NCBI GenBank assembly: GCA_017745115.1
Contig: JAGIAA010000018.1
Span: 1 to 46,514 of the forward strand
DNA from: Sphingobium sp.
GTDB taxonomy: Bacteria > Pseudomonadota > Alphaproteobacteria > Sphingomonadales > Sphingomonadaceae
DNA: 46,514 bases
Direction: 5' to 3'
The notes beneath the pieces were generated by a model. The model had not been told where the DNA came from and did not search any database. It worked only from the letters and a program-made list of their open reading frames with translations. The position numbers were made by a program, and so were the translations under genes. Shown in pieces: positions 40,969-46,514 of the stretch; position 1 is the stretch's first letter; every line of letters begins with the position of its first letter.

Positions 40969-41972
40969 GTTCGTTGCTGCCCAGCGATCATCCGCCGGTG
41001 AAAGCCCGCCGGATCGGTGTTCTGCTCGTCAATCTCGGCACACCCGACGCACCGACACCGGACGCGGTAAAGCGCTATCTCGGCGAATTCCTGTCCGATC
41101 GCCGCGTCGTGGAAATTCCGCCCATCGCCTGGCAACCGATCCTGCGCGGCATCATCCTCAACACGCGCCCGAAGAAATCGGCCCATGCCTACCAACAGAT
41201 CTGGACCGACCGCGGCTCGCCGCTGGCGGTTCACACGGCGGATACAGCGGCCGCTCTCAACGGCGCCTTCGGCAATGACGTCCTGGTCGAGTGGGCGATG
41301 CGCTACGGCAATCCGGCTATTCCAGCCAAGCTCGCGGCGCTCAAGGAGGCGGGGTGCGAACGAATCCTCGTCGCGCCGCTCTATCCGCAATATTGCGGGG
41401 CGACGACGGCGACGGTGGTGGATGCGGTGGGCGATGTGCTCAAGGCGATGCGCTGGCAGCCGGCGCTGCGGTTCCTCCCGCCCTATCATGACGATCCGGA
41501 TTACATCGCCACCCTTGCCGGCCGGATTCGGAAAGACCTCGCCGGCCTGCCCTTCGCGCCGGACCGGCTGGTCGCGAGCTTCCACGGTATGCCGGCGCGG
41601 ACGCTGGCGCTCGGCGATCCCTATCATTGCCAATGCCTCAAGACGGCGCGCCTGCTGGGCGCTGCGCTCGGTCAGGAAGTCATGGTCACCTTCCAGTCCC
41701 GCTTCGGCCGCGCGAAATGGCTCGAGCCCTATACCGATGCGACGCTTGCGAGCCTTCCCGCGGCCGGCGCGAAGCGAATCGCCGTGGTAACGCCGGGCTT
41801 CTCGGCCGATTGCCTGGAGACGCTCGAGGAAATCGCCATGCGGGGACGCGACACCTTCCTGGCCGAAGGTGGAGAGGCGTTCGCTTATTTGCCCTGTCTT
41901 AATGCCGAGCCCGACGCTATCTCGCTTTATAGGAAGCTTCTGGGTCGGGAACTGGCCGGCTGGATCGAGTGA
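40965..41972 (+). CDS. hemH: Ferrochelatase
   Basis: A 335-residue class of enzyme that inserts Fe2+ into protoporphyrin IX to make haem. The N-terminal VLLVNLGTPDAPTPDAVKRYL, the metal-side VASFHGMPARTLALGDPYHCQC and the TPGFSADCLETLEEI segments are all typical. The start overlaps the molybdenum hydroxylase stop (ATGA). The end is complete. The proteobacterial ferrochelatase SFHG(MP)xR motif contains the metal-binding His. Only this haem gene lies in the window. Confidence 0.97.
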   Translation: MSSLLPSDHPPVKARRIGVLLVNLGTPDAPTPDAVKRYLGEFLSDRRVVEIPPIAWQPILRGIILNTRPKKSAHAYQQIWTDRGSPLAVHTADTAAALNGAFGNDVLVEWAMRYGNPAIPAKLAALKEAGCERILVAPLYPQYCGATTATVVDAVGDVLKAMRWQPALRFLPPYHDDPDYIATLAGRIRKDLAGLPFAPDRLVASFHGMPARTLALGDPYHCQCLKTARLLGAALGQEVMVTFQSRFGRAKWLEPYTDATLASLPAAGAKRIAVVTPGFSADCLETLEEIAMRGRDTFLAEGGEAFAYLPCLNAEPDAISLYRKLLGRELAGWIE

Positions 41973-42009
41973 TCCGAAGCGAACAGAGTCTTAGGCGAAG
42001 AGGGATATC

Positions 42010-42732
42010 ATGAGCAGAGTGGCGATCGTGACGGGCGGAACGCGTGGCATTGGCGAGGCGATCAGCCTGGCGCTGCGTGACCTGGGCTATACCGTCGCCG
42101 CCAACTATGCGGGCAATGACGAGAAGGCGAAGGCCTTCACCGATCAGACCGGCATCAAGGCCTACAAGTGGGACGTCGGCGATCATGAGGCTTGCCTTGC
42201 CGGCTGCGCGCAGGTCGCCGCCGATCTCGGTCCCGTCGATGTCGTCGTCAACAATGCCGGCATCACCCGTGACGGCGTGCTCGCCAAGATGAGCTTCGAC
42301 GACTGGAACGAGGTGATGCGCATCAATCTCGGCGGTTGCTTCAACATGGCCAAGGCGACGTTCGGCGGCATGCGCGAGCGCGGCTGGGGCCGCATCGTCA
42401 ACATCGGCTCGATCAACGGCCAGGCCGGCCAGTACGGTCAGGTCAACTATGCCGCCGCCAAGTCGGGCATTCACGGCTTCACCAAGGCGCTCGCGCAGGA
42501 AGGCGCCAAATATGGTGTGACCGTCAATGCGATCGCGCCGGGCTATATCGACACCGACATGGTCGCCGCGGTGCCGCCGCAGGTGCTCGAGAAGATCGTG
42601 GCACGCATTCCTGTCGGGCGCCTCGGCCAGGCCGACGAAATCGCGCGCGGCGTTGCGTTCCTGTGCAGCGAGGAAGCGGGCTTCGTCACGGGATCGACCC
42701 TCTCGATCAACGGCGGCCAGCACATGTACTGA
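42010..42732 (+). CDS. phaB: Acetoacetyl-CoA reductase (SDR), PhaB type
   Basis: A 240-residue NADPH-dependent SDR that reduces acetoacetyl-CoA to (R)-3-hydroxybutyryl-CoA for polyhydroxyalkanoate storage. It has TGGTRGIGEA at residues about 8-17, NNAGITRD, catalytic Ser in NIGSINGQAGQYGQVNYAAAKSG (with the Tyr and Lys of the triad) and the final GSTLSINGGQHMY. The GQxGQxNYAAAK spelling and the QHMY end are typical of PhaB rather than FabG. It follows hemH by 37 bp. No PHA synthase is in the window. Confidence 0.92.
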   Translation: MSRVAIVTGGTRGIGEAISLALRDLGYTVAANYAGNDEKAKAFTDQTGIKAYKWDVGDHEACLAGCAQVAADLGPVDVVVNNAGITRDGVLAKMSFDDWNEVMRINLGGCFNMAKATFGGMRERGWGRIVNIGSINGQAGQYGQVNYAAAKSGIHGFTKALAQEGAKYGVTVNAIAPGYIDTDMVAAVPPQVLEKIVARIPVGRLGQADEIARGVAFLCSEEAGFVTGSTLSINGGQHMY

Positions 42733-42819
42733 GTGATCGGGGCTGCGCACCGGGCAGCCTCCGCTCACCCCCCAATAAAATCGTATCTGTGAGATGCGGA
42801 CTGGCGCTAGACTGGCCGC

Positions 42820-43050
42820 ATGACCATGACTTTCCATCCGCCCGTCAAGCGCAGCATGACCATTGCCGGGCACACGACATCGATCAGCCTGGAGCCGGTC
42901 TTCTGGTCTGCGCTGGAGGGCGCCGCGCAGGCCGCGCAGCTGCCCTTGAGTGCGCTCGTCGCGCGGATCGACGCCGAGCGGCTGGAGGCCTCCGATCCCC
43001 CCAATCTCGCCAGCGCCGTGCGGTGCTGGCTGTTCGCCCGGCGGTCCTGA
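42820..43050 (+). CDS. Ribbon-helix-helix domain protein
   Basis: A 76-residue protein with the pattern KRSMTIAGHTTSISLEPVFWSAL, then LPLSALVARIDAERL and NLASAVRCWLFARR. This matches a short ribbon-helix-helix family (RHH_4) common in alphaproteobacteria, a presumed DNA-binding dimer. The target is not visible. It starts 87 bp after phaB and converges tail to tail with the kinase gene, which begins one base after its stop. Confidence 0.85.
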   Translation: MTMTFHPPVKRSMTIAGHTTSISLEPVFWSALEGAAQAAQLPLSALVARIDAERLEASDPPNLASAVRCWLFARRS

Positions 43051-43051
43051 A

Positions 43052-44047
43052 TCAGGCCAGCAGTCCGCCCATCAGCGCCTTGAGGTCCGCCTCGGGCCGC
43101 GCGCCATAATGGGAGATGACCTCGGCTGCGGCGATGGCGCCCATTTCGAGGCATTGCACGGGCGTCTTGCCGCGGACATGGCCGGCCAGGAAACCGGCGG
43201 CGAACAGGTCGCCCGCGCCGGTCGTGTCGAGGACCCTCTCGACCGGTGCGGCGGCGCACTGATGGCGCTCGCCGTCCTTGATGCAGATCGCGCCCTGCTC
43301 GCTGCGCGTGACGACCAGCACCGGGATCTTGCCGGCGACGGCTGCCACCGCGCTCTCGCAGTCGTTCTTCTGCGTCAGCGAGCAGATCTCGGTCTCGTTC
43401 GAGAAGAGGATGTCGATCTCTCCATTGTCGATCAGCTTCAGGAAGTCGGCGCGGTGGCGCTCGATCACGAAGGCGTCGGAGAGGGTGAAGGCGATCTGGC
43501 GCCCGGCGCCGCGAGCCGCCTCGATGGCACTGCGCATCGCCGCGCGCGGCTGTTCGGGATCCCAGAGATAGCCTTCGAGATACAGGATGCGCGCCGAGCG
43601 GATCATGTCGAGGTCGAGCGCGCTGGCGGGCAGGAACTGCGAGGCGCCGAGGAAGGTGTTCATCGTGCGCTGGGCGTCCGGCGTCACCATGATCAGGCAG
43701 CGCGCGGTCGGCGGGCCGGCGGTCGCTGGTGCCGTCTCGAAGCGGATGCCGAGCGAATGAATGTCGTGGCTGAAGACCTCGCCGAGCTGATCCTTGAAGA
43801 CCTGGCCGATGAAGCCGCATTTGCTGCCCAGCGCCGCCATCCCGGCCAGCGTGTTCGCCGCCGAACCGCCGCTGATCTCGAGCCCCGCGCCCATGGCCGC
43901 ATAAAGAGCCTCGGCCTCTTCTGCGTCGATCAGCTGCATGCCGCCCTTGGTAAGCGCATGGCGGACAATGAAATCGTCCTCTTCGCGGGAAATGACGTCG
44001 ACGATGGCATTGCCGATGGCGACGACGTCGAGGGTGGGCTCGGTCAC
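43052..44047 (-). CDS. PfkB family adenosine kinase
   Basis: A 331-residue sugar/nucleoside kinase. PfkB signature 1 is near GGSAANTLAGMAALG, and the C-terminal signature DTTGAGDLFAAGFLAG carries the catalytic Asp and anion hole. The N-terminal DVVAIGNAIVDVI is as in adenosine kinases, which phosphorylate adenosine to AMP. The GTG at 44047 is preferred because AAGGTG lies nine bases before it; a GTG at 44086 is also in frame. The alternative is a ribokinase-like substrate, but overall likeness to the alphaproteobacterial adenosine kinase group is good. Confidence 0.88.
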   Translation of the reverse strand: MTEPTLDVVAIGNAIVDVISREEDDFIVRHALTKGGMQLIDAEEAEALYAAMGAGLEISGGSAANTLAGMAALGSKCGFIGQVFKDQLGEVFSHDIHSLGIRFETAPATAGPPTARCLIMVTPDAQRTMNTFLGASQFLPASALDLDMIRSARILYLEGYLWDPEQPRAAMRSAIEAARGAGRQIAFTLSDAFVIERHRADFLKLIDNGEIDILFSNETEICSLTQKNDCESAVAAVAGKIPVLVVTRSEQGAICIKDGERHQCAAAPVERVLDTTGAGDLFAAGFLAGHVRGKTPVQCLEMGAIAAAEVISHYGARPEADLKALMGGLLA

Positions 44048-44192
44048 GTTTATGTTCACCTTGGTTGTTGGAAATTGCGCAGACACCTAGCGGCGCCGCG
44101 CGGTGCGGGCAAGCGGGCGCGATCCAGCGGCCTTTCCGGCCTTTTCGTCCCGGCGCGAAGCGGGACATGTTGCGCGGCGCAACAGGGCGTTT

Positions 44193-44609
44193 ATGGCTGG
44201 CGCGATGAGCTTTTCCGTTCGACAGATGCGCGCGGCGCCGCCCATTGTCGCCGCGCTGATGCTGTCGGCCTGCGGTTCCGTCATCCCGCCGCCACCCCAG
44301 GCAACCTTCACGCCCGCGACGCCGCGCCCCGCACAGCCGGCCCAGGCGATGCCGGTCGAGCAGTCGCGAAATGGACTCATCGGCGCCGACGCGCGAGCGC
44401 TCATCCGCATGCTCGGTGAGCCCCGCCTCGACATTCGCGATCCGGAAGTGCGCAAGCTCCAGTTCGGCAATGGCCGCTGCATCGTCGACGCCTATCTCTA
44501 TCCGCAGCGCTCCCGCGGCGATCCGGTCGTGACCTATGCAGAGGCCCGCGCCGTGGACGGCACGACGATGGACGTGACGGCCTGCGTCGATCGGCTCAAG
44601 GCGCGCTGA
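44193..44609 (+). CDS. Small lipoprotein of unknown function
   Basis: About 138 residues with a signal peptide ending in a lipobox (VAALMLSACGS) and a Pro-rich linker (VIPPPPQATFTPATPRPAQP). A small domain follows (RNGLIGADARALIRMLGEPRLDIRDPEVRKLQFGNGRCIVDAYLY, with Cys in GNGRC and VTAC). The GADARALIRMLGEP motif recalls SmpA/BamE-like lipoproteins, where a similar segment reads the fold of a small envelope protein; this is a weak analogy. The ATG at 44193 has AGGG about six bases upstream. Its last 76 bases overlap the acyltransferase gene on the other strand. Confidence 0.7.
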   Translation: MAGAMSFSVRQMRAAPPIVAALMLSACGSVIPPPPQATFTPATPRPAQPAQAMPVEQSRNGLIGADARALIRMLGEPRLDIRDPEVRKLQFGNGRCIVDAYLYPQRSRGDPVVTYAEARAVDGTTMDVTACVDRLKAR

Positions 44610-45643
44610 GCCCGGCGCTGACGCCACCGGTCGACCGGCCGTTCGACCAGCATCATGATCGCCGCCGACAGCGCCAGCGTCAGCATGATCGCGGTCCAGC
44701 TCGGCCAGGGCCATTCCATCGTCAGCACCAGCGCCACCGTGAACAGCTGGCTGAGGTAGATCGGATAGCTCAACTCCCCGATCCAGCGATCGAGCCTGTT
44801 GTTCCGCGTCAGGCTGAAGGCGATGGGCGTGCCCAGCGCCATGGCGACATAGACGATCCAGCGCATGGCTTCGGCGGGCAGCGGCGCGAGCGGCAGGAAG
44901 ACGATCACCGCGATCAGCAGCGCAAAACCGGTGAAGCGCACCGCGACCGGCCAGGCCTGGACGCGCGGCAGGGCGCGATGCGCCAGCATGCCGAACAGAA
45001 ACAGAAACAGCGCGGTCGAGAAGAGCCGGCCCTGCCAGAGTCCGAAGTCGACCGGTAGCGCATAGCCGAGCAGGCGGAGCGCGATGCTCGCCAGTGCGAG
45101 CGCTATGAGCGTCCGCGAGCGCAACCGCACCAGCCATGGAACGAGCGCATAGAAGATGAGCTCTATCGACAGGCTCCAGCTTTGCGGAACGATGAGCGCC
45201 TGCCAGCCGACTTTGGCGGTGGCTGTCGGCAGTCCGCCCGACGGATCGAAATAGAGGCTGCCATCTTCAGCGAACTTGAACCAGTAGAGCCAGTGCTGCC
45301 CGATCACCGCGATATTCTCGAATGCCAGGATTGCCGCTGAGCTCGGGTGGGAAAAGGCGCTTGCAAAGATCTGCGGCGTCGCGGTCGCCGTCAGTCCCCA
45401 GCCCGCCAGCGCAACGCCCGCGATCAGCATCATCGCGGCATAGGCAGGTGCGAGCCGCAACAGCCGGTTGGTCCAGAAGGTCCGCCTGTCGCGATATTTT
45501 CCGGAGAGGACCAGCGACATGTAGAAGCCTGACACCACGAAAAACGCCTGCACCGCCGTGCCGCCGCCGATGAAATGCACGGTCGCTGCGGGGATGTGCG
45601 AGAGCAGCACGGCAAGGGCCAGGAGCAGGCGGATGAGGCCCAT
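44534..45643 (-). CDS. Acyltransferase 3 family protein (OafA/YrhL-like)
   Basis: A 369-residue membrane protein with about ten helices. The acyltransferase-3 start IRLLLALAVLLSHIPAATVHF contains the conserved His, and later FFVVSGFYMSLVLSGKYRDRRTFWTNRLLRLAPAYAAMM holds the RxxRLxP-type motif. Such enzymes O-acetylate or otherwise acylate surface polysaccharides. The C-terminal tail after the last helix is charged and runs into the lipoprotein gene on the opposite strand. The ATG at 45643 has GGAAGA about ten bases upstream. No glycan gene is adjacent. Confidence 0.85.
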   Translation of the reverse strand: MGLIRLLLALAVLLSHIPAATVHFIGGGTAVQAFFVVSGFYMSLVLSGKYRDRRTFWTNRLLRLAPAYAAMMLIAGVALAGWGLTATATPQIFASAFSHPSSAAILAFENIAVIGQHWLYWFKFAEDGSLYFDPSGGLPTATAKVGWQALIVPQSWSLSIELIFYALVPWLVRLRSRTLIALALASIALRLLGYALPVDFGLWQGRLFSTALFLFLFGMLAHRALPRVQAWPVAVRFTGFALLIAVIVFLPLAPLPAEAMRWIVYVAMALGTPIAFSLTRNNRLDRWIGELSYPIYLSQLFTVALVLTMEWPWPSWTAIMLTLALSAAIMMLVERPVDRWRQRRAQRALSRSTQAVTSIVVPSTARASA

Positions 45644-45880
45644 CAAAAAATCTTCCTTCGAGGATCGGAAGAGCGTCCTGATGGGGGCTCGCCTCGATCT
45701 CGCCTGTCCTGTCCCCGGCGCGACTCGGGCCGTGCCTGCCCACTAATTCATTTTTCGGAGAAAATTTCAATAGGTGATGTTATTCCAGCCGCTGCGGGTG
45801 ACCGGGCGTGCGATCTTGGCTAGACGGTCGCGACAACGGCAAAGGGGGGCAAACGGACCTGCCCGCCAGCGAGTGACGAG
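45644..45880. other. Divergent gap with an AT-rich core
   Basis: The gap between the divergent acyltransferase and HTH regulator genes. A patch at about 45741-45785 is much richer in A/T than its surroundings and contains TTTTCGGAGAAAA (45752-45764), a short palindrome with five-base arms. It could hold the promoters and an operator for the adjacent regulator; this is inference. I see no gene in it. Confidence 0.35.
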
Positions 45881-46441
45881 ATGAGCGACCGCGACGAGCC
45901 ATATTGGGTCCTGCGCAAGGACCAGCTGCGCTGCCTGAGATCGGCGGTGCGCATGGACCTGGTCGATCACCTTGCCGGGCGCGGGCCCTTGTCGGTGCGC
46001 GAGCTCGGCGAGGCGGTCGGCATGCAGCCCTCGGCCGTCTATCACCATCTGCGGCAGCTGATCGCCGTCGAACTGGTCCGCGAGGCCGGCGCGCGCGTAG
46101 CCAACCGCAAGTCGGAAAAGCTCTACGAGACGCCGTCCCGCCGCATGCGCCTGCGCCGCGCGCTGGAGGATCCGGCCAATGCCGAGATCATGCGGGACTT
46201 CGTCGAGGCTCTATGCCGCCAGGCCGAGCGCGACTTTGCCGGCGGACAGAAAGCGGGCGGCAATCCCTCGCCGGGCCCTGACCGCAGCCTTGGCTTTTTC
46301 CGCCTGATTTCCCGGCCGACGCCGGACGCGCTCGCCCGGCTCAACGCCACGCTCGACCAGCTGTTCGACATCCTCTGGGAGGAGCCGGACCCCCATCAGC
46401 CCGCGATCGCGCTGACCTGGATCCTCGCACAGAAGGAATAA
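45881..46441 (+). CDS. ArsR-like winged helix-turn-helix regulator
   Basis: A 186-residue protein. An ArsR/HTH_20-type winged helix lies at about 15-90 (VRMDLVDHLAGRGPLSVRELGEAVGMQPSAVYHHLRQLIAVELVREAGAR). The C-terminal half is helical (ALEDPANAEIMRDFVEALCRQAERDF) with no effector motif that I can name. No metal-binding Cys pattern is seen. It may control the divergent acyltransferase or be unrelated. The ATG at 45881 is preceded by GACGAG, a weak ribosome-binding site. It is followed by a repeat at the window edge. Confidence 0.75.
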   Translation: MSDRDEPYWVLRKDQLRCLRSAVRMDLVDHLAGRGPLSVRELGEAVGMQPSAVYHHLRQLIAVELVREAGARVANRKSEKLYETPSRRMRLRRALEDPANAEIMRDFVEALCRQAERDFAGGQKAGGNPSPGPDRSLGFFRLISRPTPDALARLNATLDQLFDILWEEPDPHQPAIALTWILAQKE

Positions 46442-46446
46442 CCCAT

Positions 46447-46514
46447 CGTCATTGCGAGGCCTGCAGGGCCGCGGCAATCCAGGGCAGAGCAGGCCAGCCT
46501 GGATTGCTTCGCTC
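46447..46514. repeat. Dispersed CGTCATTGCGAG-type repeat, truncated by the window edge
   Basis: CGTCATTGCGAG at 46447-46458 is followed by GCAATCCAGG (46474-46483), a 14-base spacer, the complementary CCTGGATTGC (46498-46507) and TTCGCTC. This matches the outline of a widely seen intergenic bacterial repeat, CGTCATTGCGAG...GCAATCCAG...CTGGATTGCTTCGCTC...GCAATGACG. The right end lies beyond the window. Confidence 0.75.

Noticed and set aside
42741..42759. GGCTGC...GCAGCC hairpin after phaB as a terminator
   Set aside because: The stem is only six base pairs and no T-run follows.
1..46514. CRISPR arrays, tRNA/rRNA genes, prophage or IS elements
   Set aside because: No regularly spaced repeats, no cloverleaf-like sequence and no transposase or phage protein motifs were noticed in reading through the window.

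Overview
The window is about 46.5 kb of GC-rich DNA, densely packed with genes, that reads as ordinary chromosome from an alphaproteobacterium, most likely a sphingomonad (Sphingomonadales). The evidence is the origin-proximal order rho - mnmE - mnmG - rsmG - parA - parB, an orphan CrtZ-type carotenoid hydroxylase, a TorF-type porin, DUF6489 and ribbon-helix-helix small proteins, and the STAS-MlaE/MlaF/MCE/lipoprotein transporter. No phage, transposase, CRISPR array, rRNA or tRNA gene was recognised.

Layout. 1-7553: the 3' end of rho, two tandem TerC-family genes, a DUF6489 gene, then mnmE, mnmG, rsmG, parA and parB. Three parS centromere sites lie here, one between mnmE and mnmG and two inside the mnmG and rsmG coding sequences, so the partition complex very probably loads in this region and the replication origin should be near. 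7623-16861: an APC-type permease, then a minus-strand glycan-modification cluster made of kdsD, a 727-residue FkbM methyltransferase / 2OG-Fe(II) oxygenase-like / class I methyltransferase fusion, and a 575-residue protein that looks like a degenerate methyltransferase joined to a TPR-like helical part. A threonine aldolase, a DMT exporter and an SDR protein follow. 16953-24088: pepN, a 103-bp palindromic element, a four-gene Mla-like lipid transporter and a HAD-IB phosphatase.

24151-33628: pgeF, a MidA/NDUFAF7-type methyltransferase, lgt, crtZ, a periplasmic cyclophilin, torF, the coupled metC-sseA sulfur pair, queF, a VOC protein and an unusual four-TM protein. 33848-37468: degP, hflC and hflK on the minus strand, an envelope and membrane protein quality-control group. 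37542-43050: a second palindromic element, mrp/apbC, an orphan Tat-type molybdenum hydroxylase large subunit, hemH, a PhaB-type reductase and an RHH protein. 43052-46514: an adenosine kinase-type PfkB protein, a lipoprotein, an acyltransferase, an ArsR-like regulator and a truncated dispersed repeat at the window edge.

The items most worth a second look are the three-domain fusion with its pseudo-methyltransferase neighbour; the two diverged copies of one palindromic element (19556-19658 and 37542-37667); a 22-nt identical sequence followed by ATG just downstream of both pgeF and queF; the orphan molybdenum hydroxylase subunit translationally linked to mrp and hemH; and the parS trio. Many starts are GTG or TTG chosen from Shine-Dalgarno position. 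All family calls were made by reading the sequence, with no database search.
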